A stretch of 64,000 nucleotides of DNA. Source: Thalassobellus sp050294475. GTDB lineage: Bacteria; Bacteroidota; Bacteroidia; Flavobacteriales; Flavobacteriaceae. Made by a program: the position numbers and the translations under genes. Below are positions 51,191 through 60,045 of the stretch, piece after piece. Positions within the stretch are counted from its first letter, which is position 1; each line of letters opens with the position of its first letter. The notes under the pieces were generated by a model that was given only the letters and a program-made list of their open reading frames with translations, had not been told where the DNA came from and made no database searches. Location: the NCBI GenBank assembly GCA_050294475.1, contig JBNKOE010000016.1:1-64000 (forward strand). The letters run 5' to 3'.

Positions 51191-53464
51191 ATGGCATTTG
51201 ATATTGACATGATTAAAGGTGTTTACACTAAAATGGCAGAACGCGTTGATAAAGCTCGAGAAATTGTAGGGAAACCATTAACCCTTTCTGAAAAAATATT
51301 ATATAATCACCTATGGGATGGAACTCCAACAAAAGCATTTAAACGAGGTAAAGATTATGTAGATTTTGCTCCAGATAGAATAGCATGTCAAGACGCAACA
51401 GCTCAAATGGCTTTATTGCAATTTATGCAAGCAGGTAAAACTAAAGTAGCAGTTCCAACCACGGTTCATTGCGATCATTTAATTCAAGCTAAAGATGGAG
51501 CTGCAGCCGATTTAAAAAATGCAAACACTGTAAGTAGTGAAGTTTTTAATTTTTTAGAGTCCGTTTCAAATAAATACGGAATTGGTTTCTGGAAACCAGG
51601 AGCAGGTATCATTCACCAGGTAGTATTAGAAAACTATGCCTTTCCAGGAGGTATGATGATTGGTACCGATTCGCATACCGTAAATGCTGGCGGTTTAGGT
51701 ATGGTAGCTATTGGAGTTGGAGGAGCTGATGCAGTAGATGTTATGGCTGGTATGGCTTGGGAATTAAAATTTCCTAAATTAATAGGTGTTAAGTTAACAG
51801 GTAAATTATCTGGATGGACAGCACCTAAAGATGTGATTTTAAAAGTAGCCGAAATTCTTACTGTAAAAGGAGGAACGGGAGCTATTGTTGAATATTTTGG
51901 AGAAGGAGCAACATCAATGTCTTGTACAGGTAAGGGTACTATTTGTAATATGGGGGCTGAAATTGGAGCAACTACGTCTACATTTGGTTATGATGCTTCT
52001 ATGGAACGTTATTTACGATCTACTGATAGAGCCAATGTTGCAGATGCTGCTAATACTGTGAAAGAATACTTAACAGGTGATCCTGAAGTCTATGTTAACC
52101 CAGAAAACTATTTTGATGAGGTTATTGAAATTAATTTATCAGAGTTAACACCGTTACTAAACGGACCTTTTACGCCAGATTTATCTACTCCTGTTGGAAG
52201 TGAAATGAATGAGAAAGCAAAAGCTAACGATTGGCCACTTGTAGTAGAATGGGGTTTAATAGGTTCTTGTACAAATTCATCTTATGAAGATTTATCTCGT
52301 GCGTCTTCTATAGCACAACAAGCTCTAGATAAAGGTTTGAAAATGAAATCAGAATTAGGTATTAATCCAGGTTCTGAGCAAGTACGTTATACAGCAGATC
52401 GTGATGGTATTCTTCAAGTTTTCGAAAAATTAAACGCTAAACTTTTTACCAATGCTTGCGGACCATGTATAGGACAATGGGCAAGGTATAGTGATCCTAA
52501 AAATGCACCAAAAAATAGTATTGTACATTCTTTTAATAGAAACTTTGCGAAGCGTGCCGATGGAAATCCAAATACACATGCCTTTGTAGCATCTCCTGAA
52601 ATTACTGCAGCTATTGCTATTGCTGGACGTTTAGATTTTAACCCAATGACCGATAAACTGATTAACGAGAATGAGGAAGAAGTTATGTTTGATGAACCAA
52701 CAGGATGGGAATTACCACCAAAAGGTTTTGAAGTTAAAGATAATGGTTATTTAGCACCAGAAGCCGATGGTAGTCATGTGGAAGTAATAGTAGCAGAAGA
52801 TTCAGAAAGATTACAGTTGTTAACACCTTTCGAACCAATTGGTAGCGATATTACAGGTGCTAAATTATTAATAAAAGCTTTTGGAAAATGTACTACAGAC
52901 CATATTTCTATGGCAGGACCTTGGTTGCGTTTCCGTGGGCATTTAGATAATATTTCTAATAACTGTTTAATAGGAGCTGTAAATGCATTTGGTAAAAAAA
53001 CAAACTTTGTTAAAAATCAATTAACAGGAGAATTTGGTGGTGTACCAGATACAGCTAGAGCTTATAAAACTGCAGGCGTTCCTTCAATAGTTGTTGGCGA
53101 TCATAATTATGGTGAAGGCTCTTCACGTGAGCATGCTGCTATGGAGCCAAGACACATAGGTGTAGTTGTTGTTATTGTAAAATCGTTTGCTCGTATTCAT
53201 GAAACAAACCTTAAAAAACAAGGAATGCTAGGTTTAACCTTTGCTAACGAAGCTGATTACGATTTAATACAGGAAGATGATACCTTTAACTTCTTAGATT
53301 TAAACGAATTTGCTCCAGACAAGCAATTGACCTTAGAAGTTGTTCATGCAGATGGAAGTAAAGATGTTATTAAACTAAATCATACATATAACGATGCACA
53401 AATAGCTTGGTATAATGAAGGTTCAGCTTTAAACTTAATTAAAAAAGAGAATGCAGCTTCTTAA
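51191..53464 (+). CDS. Aconitate hydratase, mitochondrial-type
   Basis: A 757-residue aconitase of the mitochondrial (Aco2-like) type, not the longer AcnA form. The three cluster cysteines are in IGSCTNSSYED and NACGPCIGQW. Catalytic and substrate motifs include GTDSHTVNAGGLGMVAIGVG, FNRNFAKRADGNPNTHAFVA and GDHNYGEGSSREHAAMEPRH. Domain order is 1-2-3-linker-4. It duplicates the AcnB activity of the gene before it but has a different evolutionary origin and its own terminators. The 160-bp spacer contains TTGGTTCACTTATTTTG at 51140-51156, a poor promoter match. Confidence 0.96.
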   Translation: MAFDIDMIKGVYTKMAERVDKAREIVGKPLTLSEKILYNHLWDGTPTKAFKRGKDYVDFAPDRIACQDATAQMALLQFMQAGKTKVAVPTTVHCDHLIQAKDGAAADLKNANTVSSEVFNFLESVSNKYGIGFWKPGAGIIHQVVLENYAFPGGMMIGTDSHTVNAGGLGMVAIGVGGADAVDVMAGMAWELKFPKLIGVKLTGKLSGWTAPKDVILKVAEILTVKGGTGAIVEYFGEGATSMSCTGKGTICNMGAEIGATTSTFGYDASMERYLRSTDRANVADAANTVKEYLTGDPEVYVNPENYFDEVIEINLSELTPLLNGPFTPDLSTPVGSEMNEKAKANDWPLVVEWGLIGSCTNSSYEDLSRASSIAQQALDKGLKMKSELGINPGSEQVRYTADRDGILQVFEKLNAKLFTNACGPCIGQWARYSDPKNAPKNSIVHSFNRNFAKRADGNPNTHAFVASPEITAAIAIAGRLDFNPMTDKLINENEEEVMFDEPTGWELPPKGFEVKDNGYLAPEADGSHVEVIVAEDSERLQLLTPFEPIGSDITGAKLLIKAFGKCTTDHISMAGPWLRFRGHLDNISNNCLIGAVNAFGKKTNFVKNQLTGEFGGVPDTARAYKTAGVPSIVVGDHNYGEGSSREHAAMEPRHIGVVVVIVKSFARIHETNLKKQGMLGLTFANEADYDLIQEDDTFNFLDLNEFAPDKQLTLEVVHADGSKDVIKLNHTYNDAQIAWYNEGSALNLIKKENAAS

Positions 53465-53489
53465 TTAAAAAAGGATGCTTATTAAATAT

Positions 53490-53518
53490 AAAAATCCAGC
53501 TTTTTAGCTGGATTTTTT
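53490..53518 (+). terminator. Terminator of the second aconitase
   Basis: AAAAATCCAGCT (53490-53501) pairs perfectly with AGCTGGATTTTT (53505-53516) around TTT and ends in Ts. Confidence 0.9.
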
Positions 53519-53532
53519 AGTTTTAAGGAATT

Positions 53533-53591
53533 TTCGTTTAACGATTTGATATGAAATCGTTTTTATATTTCATGTCAAGTCGTTAAATGAA
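53533..53591. repeat. 25-bp imperfect inverted repeat
   Basis: Arms 53533-53557 and 53567-53591 match inversely in 22 of 25 positions around a 9-base loop (cores TTTAACGATTTGATATGAAA and TTTCATGTCAAGTCGTTAAA). There is no T-run and a terminator lies just before it, so it may be an operator, a leader hairpin or a small repeat element. Confidence 0.55.
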
Positions 53592-53754
53592 GTTTGATAA
53601 TTTTTCTGACAAACTCAAGTTGTGCTATAAATTAAATTAGGAGTTATTAAAACAATTAATGAATAAAATAATTTCAATTCAAAAGAATCAATTATTGTAT
53701 TTTTACTTGCAATTAAATTTTTACTCATTTACAGAGTGTTTTATCTTATTATTT

Positions 53755-54534
53755 ATGAATTCTAGAGCCCAACAACTAAAAGCATTTGATAGACTATTAA
53801 CCATTATGGATGAATTGCGCGAGCAATGTCCGTGGGATAAAAAGCAAACCATGGAAACCCTACGCCATTTAACAATTGAAGAAACTTACGAGTTAGGAGA
53901 TGCTATTTTAGATAATGATTTAGAGGAAGTAAAAAAGGAGTTAGGAGATGTATTGTTACACATTGTTTTTTACTCTAAAATAGGTAGTGAAACCAATGAT
54001 TTTGATATTGCTGATGTATGTAATAGTATTTGCGAAAAGTTAATTAGCAGACATCCGCATATTTATAGTGATGTTAAGGTTGAAAATGAAGATGATGTTA
54101 AGCGCAATTGGGAAAACTTAAAGCTAAAAGAAGGTAAAACAAGTGTTTTAGAAGGCGTTCCTAATAGTTTACCAGCTTTAGTAAAGGCAAATAGAATTCA
54201 AGAAAAAGTAGCAGGTGTAGGTTTCGATTGGGAAAAACCAGAACAAGTTTGGGAAAAGGTAGAAGAAGAACTTTCAGAATTTAAAGTAGAAGTAGAAAAA
54301 GGCGATGATAATGCTATGGAAAGTGAATTTGGCGATGTTTTATTTTCTATGGTAAATTATGCTCGGTTTTTAAACATAAACCCCGAAAATGCTTTAGAAC
54401 GCACCAATAAAAAATTCTCAAAAAGGTTTCAATATCTTGAAGAAAAAGCAAAGTCTATTAATAAACCATTAAAAGACATGACACTTGCTGAAATGGATGT
54501 GTTTTGGGAAGCGGCAAAGCAGTTGCCAAAATAA
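53755..54534 (+). CDS. mazG: Nucleoside triphosphate pyrophosphohydrolase MazG
   Basis: A 259-residue house-cleaning enzyme that hydrolyses (d)NTPs to monophosphates and pyrophosphate. It carries two MazG domains: about 10-115 (CPWDKKQTMETLRHLTIEET, with the EExxE/ExxD metal-binding pattern YELGDAI ... EEVKKELGDVLLH) and about 150-255 (WEKVEEELSEFKVEVE ... ESEFGDVLFSMVNYAR). The reading frame extends upstream to 53659, but those 32 residues are hydrophobic and unlike the family, so I choose the ATG at 53755 (MNSRAQQLKAFDRL). Confidence 0.95.
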   Translation: MNSRAQQLKAFDRLLTIMDELREQCPWDKKQTMETLRHLTIEETYELGDAILDNDLEEVKKELGDVLLHIVFYSKIGSETNDFDIADVCNSICEKLISRHPHIYSDVKVENEDDVKRNWENLKLKEGKTSVLEGVPNSLPALVKANRIQEKVAGVGFDWEKPEQVWEKVEEELSEFKVEVEKGDDNAMESEFGDVLFSMVNYARFLNINPENALERTNKKFSKRFQYLEEKAKSINKPLKDMTLAEMDVFWEAAKQLPK

Positions 54535-54649
54535 GAAATTGGAAAATCTGTGATTTTCAAATTACAAAAATGGGATAAGGCAAAAGGCTAAAACTACCTT
54601 AACAAATAATAAATTAGTTACTTGCAGTCTGTTTTTGTATATTTGCCAT

Positions 54650-54757
54650 ATGGGAAAAGGAATACATGAAAAGCGAAATAATAGAATCTTCAACTTTAAT
54701 TTTTTGGTTTTTAGAAATCAATCAGATAAATTCATTCCACCTGGTTTAAAACCATAA
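54650..54757 (+). CDS. Possible short leader peptide
   Basis: A 35-codon frame starts MGKGIHEKRNNRIFNFNFLV and ends FIPPGLKP before a stop. TATATTTG (54638-54645), a -7-like element, lies 5 bp upstream of the ATG. A small hairpin AGGCT-TTTC-AGCCT follows near 54774. Another overlapping short frame starts at 54666. It lies in a 363-bp gap ahead of the GNAT/proC/proB group. It could be a leader peptide or chance; the start looks slightly like ribosomal protein THX (MGKGD), but the rest does not. Confidence 0.25.
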   Translation: MGKGIHEKRNNRIFNFNFLVFRNQSDKFIPPGLKP

Positions 54758-54897
54758 GAACCTTATTCACTCAGGCTTTTCAGCCTATTTTATCACTTAT
54801 TTACTTATAAATTTAAGTACTTAATCAATTAAGTTTATCTAAAACTTTAATTCTAACGGTTTATTATTTTATATACCGTATAGATAAATATTGCATA

Positions 54898-55335
54898 ATG
54901 ACTATAAAAACATTTGATGCTTTTTCTAGGATGTCAATTATTGACATTGACCGAATAACCAATTTTATATACAACAATTCAGATGAGTTTGGAGATACTA
55001 AAACAGCCATAAGAAAATCAATTTTGTATGCTGCCAAAGAAATTCTAGGTTTGGGAGGTTATGTGTTTGTTATGGAAGACAAGAATAAAATTCTAGGTAC
55101 TGTTGTTGTTAACAGAACAGGTATGGATGAATATTTATCTGAAAATATAATAGTTTATGTAGTTGTGAAAGAAGGATATAGAAATATGGGTATTGCAAAA
55201 AAAATAATAAAGCATACTATAAAATACTGTAAAGGCAATATAGCAGTGCATATAAATATAGATAACCCTGTTATTAGTTTATTTGAAAATATAGGATTTA
55301 AATCAAGAAATATTGAAATGCGCTTAGAGCGATAA
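54898..55335 (+). CDS. GNAT-family N-acetyltransferase
   Basis: A 145-residue acetyltransferase fold: strands about 50-85 (GYVFVMEDKNKILGTVVVNR), then the CoA-binding loop VVKEGYRNMGIAKKIIKHTI (V-x-x-x-x-R/N-x-x-G-I/A), and the C-terminal NPVISLFENIGFK motif. Substrate not readable. In many Bacteroidota a GNAT protein heads the arginine biosynthesis cluster. Here proC and proB follow it with a small gene between, so a link to glutamate/arginine/proline metabolism is possible but not shown. Confidence 0.8.
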   Translation: MTIKTFDAFSRMSIIDIDRITNFIYNNSDEFGDTKTAIRKSILYAAKEILGLGGYVFVMEDKNKILGTVVVNRTGMDEYLSENIIVYVVVKEGYRNMGIAKKIIKHTIKYCKGNIAVHINIDNPVISLFENIGFKSRNIEMRLER

Positions 55336-55357
55336 TCAATTGTAAAAAATATAAAAA

Positions 55358-55549
55358 ATGAGAATTATATACGTAAAGAGACAAACAAAATATGAAAAGA
55401 GACATTCAGTTAAAATGGGAGAATTAACTACTAAGGTTACTTCAATAAGGAAGTATTTATTTGGATTACCTATTAAAACACTTCATAAATACCGTGAAAC
55501 ATATTATGGTGAGGTGAAAGATTGTAAAGATTGTATGCTTTTTATCTAA
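55358..55549 (+). CDS. Small basic protein, unknown
   Basis: A 63-residue frame (MRIIYVKRQTKYEKRHSVKM ... KDCKDCMLFI) 22 bp after the GNAT gene. It is rich in Lys, Arg and Tyr and has a CKDC pair near the C-terminus. No family recognised. It might be a real small protein or a relic in the space where arginine genes occur in related genomes. A non-coding stretch of 107 bp follows before proC. Confidence 0.4.
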   Translation: MRIIYVKRQTKYEKRHSVKMGELTTKVTSIRKYLFGLPIKTLHKYRETYYGEVKDCKDCMLFI

Positions 55550-55656
55550 TGAAAAATTAACTAAACAAATAATATATAAAACATTCATGGCTAAAATTTA
55601 GTAGCTGAGAAAATAATTAGATGTAACAACTAATCATTTAAAATTAAAGAAAACAG

Positions 55657-56463
55657 ATGAAAGTACTAGTAATTGGAGCAGGTAATATGGGACTAACCTA
55701 TGCAGAAGGAATGTCGAAATCCAGACTTTTGAAAAAGCGAAACATCATGGTTTTAGACAAATCTGATGAAAAGTTAGAAGAGTTAAATCAAATATCACAT
55801 TTTGATGCATTTAAAGAATTAGAAGATTGCGTTCCTAATGCCGATATTATTTTTATAGCGGTTAAACCTTATCATGCCGAGGGAGTGTTTAATGCTATTA
55901 GAACGTTAGTGAAGCCTGAACAAATAATAGTATCTATTATGGCAGGCGTTTCCATAGCTTCAATAAAAGAGATTACAGGTCTAAACAAAATAGTTAGAGC
56001 GATGCCTAATTTGCCAGCACAAATAGGAAAAGGATTAACTTCTTATGTTACTTCGCCAGAAGTTTCAAGAATAGAAATGCTAACTATCGAAAGTTTATTA
56101 GATACAACAGGTAAATCTATGCGCGTATCAAATGAAAGTTTTATTGATGCCTCTACTGGTATTTCAGGTAGCGGACCTGCTTATGTGTTTTATTTTATGC
56201 AAAGCATGATGGAAGCAGCACTACAAATGGGGTTTTCAAAAAACGACTCAACCGTATTGGTAAGTCAAACTTTTACTGGTGCTGTTGAACTTTTTAATCA
56301 ATCTAATTTATCACCAAATTCTTGGATGGAAAAAGTGGCATCAAAAGGAGGTACAACTCGTGCTGCACTAGATTCAATGGAAGATAATAATGTTAATGAA
56401 TTAATTAAAGAAGCTGCTTTTGCCGCATTTAATCGTGCAGTAGAATTAGGTAAAGAATATTAA
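55657..56463 (+). CDS. proC: Pyrroline-5-carboxylate reductase
   Basis: A 268-residue NAD(P)H-dependent reductase that performs the last step of proline synthesis. It has the Rossmann start VLVIGAGNMGLTYAEGMSKS (residues 3-22), the IFIAVKPYHAEGV segment, IVRAMPNLPAQIGKG, and the dimerisation-domain signature TGISGSGPAYVFYFMQSMME plus ASKGGTTRAALDSM. Length is normal. It is followed 1 bp later by proB on the same strand. The glutamate-semialdehyde dehydrogenase proA is not in the window. Confidence 0.96.
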   Translation: MKVLVIGAGNMGLTYAEGMSKSRLLKKRNIMVLDKSDEKLEELNQISHFDAFKELEDCVPNADIIFIAVKPYHAEGVFNAIRTLVKPEQIIVSIMAGVSIASIKEITGLNKIVRAMPNLPAQIGKGLTSYVTSPEVSRIEMLTIESLLDTTGKSMRVSNESFIDASTGISGSGPAYVFYFMQSMMEAALQMGFSKNDSTVLVSQTFTGAVELFNQSNLSPNSWMEKVASKGGTTRAALDSMEDNNVNELIKEAAFAAFNRAVELGKEY

Positions 56464-56464
56464 A

Positions 56465-57235
56465 ATGTATAAAGAAAAGATAGTTATTAAGGTTGGAACA
56501 AATGTAATGACCAACAAAGATAATAGAATTGTTAGACCTGTTTTAAGAGAACTTGTACGGCAAATATCAGAACTTTATGAAAGAGGCATCATGTCTATTC
56601 TAGTATCCTCAGGCTCAGTAATAGCAGGTAAAGAGGTGTTAGGTAAATCGAAAATTAAAGATAAAACCCAAAAGCGTCAGGTATATTCTGCTATTGGACA
56701 ACCAAGAATGATGCGACTTTATTATAGTATTTTTCAAGATTATGGAATGAAGTGTGCACAAGTATTACCTACAAAACGTGATTTTAGTCCAGGAATTCAT
56801 AGGCAAAATATGATTAATTGTTGTGAAGGTTTATTGTCTGAAGGTGTTATACCTATTGCCAATGAAGATGATGCTGTTTCGGTTACTATGTCTATGTTCT
56901 CTGATAATGATGAGCTAGCAAGTTTAATAGCACAATTATTAGATGTTGATAAGCTTATTATACTAACAGATATTGATGGGCTTTATACAGGGCATCCTGA
57001 AGAAGCTAATAGTGATTTAATAAAGCATGTTGATCCTGTAGAAAATTTAGATAAATATATAAAAGATACTAATAAAGCAGAAGGAGAAGGTAGAGGTGGT
57101 ATGGGATCAAAATTAGACCATGCACAACAAACAGCTGCTAAAAATATTCCAACTTTTATTATAAACGGAAAAAAAGAAAATACTATCATTGATATTATAG
57201 ATGGAAAATCGGTAGGTACAAAAGTGTCCCTTTAA
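56465..57235 (+). CDS. proB: Glutamate 5-kinase, kinase domain only
   Basis: A 256-residue amino-acid kinase that phosphorylates glutamate in the first step of proline synthesis. Motifs are IVIKVGTNVMTNKDN (Lys/Gly ATP region), SSGSVIAGKEVLG, PIANEDDAVS, SDNDELASLIAQLLDVDKLI and LLTDIDGLYTGHPEEA-like ILTDIDGLYTGHP, ending GRGGMGSKLDHAQQTA. The C-terminal PUA domain of the E. coli enzyme is absent, as in other short ProB forms. It sits 1 bp behind proC. Without PUA the feedback control may differ. Confidence 0.94.
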   Translation: MYKEKIVIKVGTNVMTNKDNRIVRPVLRELVRQISELYERGIMSILVSSGSVIAGKEVLGKSKIKDKTQKRQVYSAIGQPRMMRLYYSIFQDYGMKCAQVLPTKRDFSPGIHRQNMINCCEGLLSEGVIPIANEDDAVSVTMSMFSDNDELASLIAQLLDVDKLIILTDIDGLYTGHPEEANSDLIKHVDPVENLDKYIKDTNKAEGEGRGGMGSKLDHAQQTAAKNIPTFIINGKKENTIIDIIDGKSVGTKVSL

Positions 57236-57446
57236 TTATAAATAATTTTTACAAACAATGATTTATATGTTTTTCATATGTGTAAATTATTATTTCATTT
57301 ATATTATTATATAACAAGTTTGTGTTCTTTATAAGAATTTATGAAGTTTTTAATCGTTTATTAGTGTTTTTTTATCTTAAACATTGATAGTATGATAAGT
57401 ATTTAAGAAATATTTATTTTATTTATATAAATATTTTAAAAATATA

Positions 57447-59969
57447 ATGTTTGTAAAATTAAATTGGATACTATCTTGTAATGTATTTTTTATATTATTT
57501 ACAAGCTTTTGTTGGTCTCAAAATATAGCTCCAACATTAATTGCTACAGGCAATCAAATGTATTGTCCGTTAAGCCAAATTAATGTGGTGACCGATTTTA
57601 ATATTATTGATCCCGATGATACTGAAATACAAGCGCTTTATATTCAAATTTCAACAGGATATGTTCAAGGAGAAGATTCATTAACGCTAACAAATTTAGG
57701 TGCACATCCAAATATAGTAACTTCATGGAGTGCTTCAGAAGGAAAATTAACTTTAAAAGGAAATGGTACTCCACAAGTAGCTTATGTTGATTTGATAGCA
57801 GCAGTAAAAGAAGTTGTTTTTAAAAGTATAAGTAATTCACCTACTAATAAAGCATTTTCAATAACTATTGGAGATGCCAATTATTTGCCAAAAACAGATC
57901 ATTATTATGAATATGTATCTGATTATGGTATTACATGGACAGCGGCTAGAATTGCCGCAGAAAACAGAACTTATTTTGGTTTAAAAGGCTATTTAGCAAC
58001 AATTACTTCGCAAGAAGAAGCACAACTAGCAGGAGAGCAAGCGGCAGGTGCAGGTTGGATTGGAGGAACAGATGAAGAAACTGAAGGTGTATGGAAATGG
58101 GTAACAGGTCCTGAAGCTGGGACTGTTTTTTGGAATGGTCAAGTAAATGGTTCTACACCAAATTATGCCAATTGGAATAATAATGAACCGAATAATGTTA
58201 ATGGAGGTGAAGATTATGCCCATATAACAGATCCATCAATAGGTATTAGAGGGGCTTGGAATGATTTAAGAGTAGGAGGTGATCCTCCAGGATTATATCA
58301 TCCAAAAGGTTATATTGTTGAATATGGTTCACCTGAAGAACCTTCTTTAAATATCTCAGCAAGTACACAAATTACAGCTATTAATACATCTATTATTGAT
58401 ACTAAACCAAATTTTATATGTGGTGTTGGTTCTGTAACTCTAGAAGCAGTAGCGTCTCAAGGAGAAGTGTTATGGTATGATTCTCCATCAGTAACATTAT
58501 CAATAGCTACTGGAGAAGTATTTATAACACCTGTTTTGAATACAACAACAACATATTATGTGTCTACATCATTTAATGGCTGTTTAAATGATGAAAGAAT
58601 ACCTGTAGTTGCTTCAGTTTATCAAATACCTGATATCCAATCGTCAATTACTTTTAAAAACTGTGATGAAGATGGCGATGGTTTAACCGATTTTAACTTA
58701 GAAGAAGCTAATGATGTAATTACCAATAATAATTCTACTGGGTTGACCATAACTTATTATATGTTGCACAATGATGCAGAGACAGGAGCTACTACCTCTC
58801 AAATAGATCCCATATATAATAATTCAAACGGAAATAAGGTTTATGCCCGTGTAGAAACCGTTGATGGTTGTTATAGGGTTTGTACGGTAAATTTGCAGGT
58901 GTCTTCCACGTCACTTCCTCCAGACTTTTATCAAGAATTGAAAGATTGTGATGATGACGCTATTATTGGTGGACGTCGTGAATTTGATTTAACTCAAGCC
59001 TCAATAATATTTTTGGATCAATTACCTAAAGGGCAAAACTTAAGTGTTCATTATTATAGAAATTTAAACGATGCAGAGTTAGAACAAAATGAAATTCTAA
59101 ATCAATCATCTTATGTAAATGAAACAAGTTTTTCGCAAATCCTGTATGTACGTGTTGAAAGTGATGACAACGGTGCGTGTTTTGGATTGGGACCTCATTT
59201 GTTGTTAACGGTACATCCAAGACCTGAATTTGAGATAGATAATTCAGCCATTTATTGTTTAGATAATAATCCTATTACTTTATCCACATTTAATCCAAAA
59301 GGAAATTATACCTATGAATGGAAAGATGAAAATGGACAAGTTGTAAGCACGTTACCGTATGCCGTAGTGGTTTCAGGAGGTAATTACACTGTTGTTGCTA
59401 CATCATCTGATTTTGGTTGCGAATCATTACCTGTATCTTTTACTGCGGTAGAGTCTGCCATTGCAGATATAGGTTTGGATGATATAACTATAGTGGAGCT
59501 ATCAGATAATAATAGCATTACAATAAACAATGATTATAATAATCTTGGAATAGGGGATTATGAGTTTGCTTTGGATGATATTAATGGTCCTTATCAGGAT
59601 CAACCATTTTTTGATTATGTTGGCGCAGGGTCACATATCATTTATGTTAAAGACAAGAATTTATGTGGGATAACCCAATTAGAAGTTTTTATTTTGGGCT
59701 TTCCTAAGTTTTTTACTCCTAATAATGATGGCGTAAATGATACTTGGCAAATAAAAGGATTGGGAACAGATTTTACGAATGCTTCAAAAGTAAGTATATA
59801 TAATCGTTATGGTAAATTAATAAAGCAATTAACGTCTAAAAGAGGTTTTTGGGACGGAACTTTTAATGGTGAATCTTTACCAGATTCAGATTATTGGTTT
59901 TTAGCAGAATTAGTTGAGGTTTCTGGAGAAGTTAGGGTTTATCGAGGTCATTTTAGTTTAAAAAAATAA
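57447..59969 (+). CDS. Secreted C-type-lectin-like protein with T9SS type B sorting domain
   Basis: An 840-residue cell-surface or secreted protein. Signal peptide residues 1-25 (FTSFCWSQ). Then an N-terminal cadherin-like segment (about 28-145, NIIDPDDTEIQALYIQI), a C-type-lectin-like domain (about 150-292; YLATITSQEEAQL, GWIGGTDEETEGVWKWVTGP, NWNNNEPNNVNGGEDYAHI, GAWNDL), several Ig-like beta domains (about 310-745), and the type B type-IX-secretion C-terminal domain (about 752-840; FFTPNNDGVNDTWQIKGL, VSIYNRYGKLIKQL). It probably binds glycans on surfaces. Single gene with a terminator after it. Confidence 0.93.
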   Translation: MFVKLNWILSCNVFFILFTSFCWSQNIAPTLIATGNQMYCPLSQINVVTDFNIIDPDDTEIQALYIQISTGYVQGEDSLTLTNLGAHPNIVTSWSASEGKLTLKGNGTPQVAYVDLIAAVKEVVFKSISNSPTNKAFSITIGDANYLPKTDHYYEYVSDYGITWTAARIAAENRTYFGLKGYLATITSQEEAQLAGEQAAGAGWIGGTDEETEGVWKWVTGPEAGTVFWNGQVNGSTPNYANWNNNEPNNVNGGEDYAHITDPSIGIRGAWNDLRVGGDPPGLYHPKGYIVEYGSPEEPSLNISASTQITAINTSIIDTKPNFICGVGSVTLEAVASQGEVLWYDSPSVTLSIATGEVFITPVLNTTTTYYVSTSFNGCLNDERIPVVASVYQIPDIQSSITFKNCDEDGDGLTDFNLEEANDVITNNNSTGLTITYYMLHNDAETGATTSQIDPIYNNSNGNKVYARVETVDGCYRVCTVNLQVSSTSLPPDFYQELKDCDDDAIIGGRREFDLTQASIIFLDQLPKGQNLSVHYYRNLNDAELEQNEILNQSSYVNETSFSQILYVRVESDDNGACFGLGPHLLLTVHPRPEFEIDNSAIYCLDNNPITLSTFNPKGNYTYEWKDENGQVVSTLPYAVVVSGGNYTVVATSSDFGCESLPVSFTAVESAIADIGLDDITIVELSDNNSITINNDYNNLGIGDYEFALDDINGPYQDQPFFDYVGAGSHIIYVKDKNLCGITQLEVFILGFPKFFTPNNDGVNDTWQIKGLGTDFTNASKVSIYNRYGKLIKQLTSKRGFWDGTFNGESLPDSDYWFLAELVEVSGEVRVYRGHFSLKK

Positions 59970-59990
59970 GATGGAAAGAATTATAAACAA

Positions 59991-60026
59991 AAAACAGCTT
60001 GGTGATTGATTACCAAGCTGTTTTTT
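59991..60026. terminator. Terminator between convergent genes
   Basis: AAAACAGCTTGGT (59991-60003) pairs with ACCAAGCTGTTTT (60012-60024) around an 8-base loop, with A- and T-runs on the two sides. It serves the T9SS gene and possibly the DUF349 gene. Confidence 0.88.
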
Positions 60027-60045
60027 GTTTGTATATATTAAATAA

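Noticed and set aside
53659..53754. Longer N-terminus for MazG
   Set aside because: The extra residues are hydrophobic and not part of the MazG family; the internal ATG at 53755 begins the conserved domain.
54650..54757. Ribosomal protein THX (starts MGKG)
   Set aside because: Only the first four residues match; the basic RGKI...G-R-P-K pattern of THX is missing.
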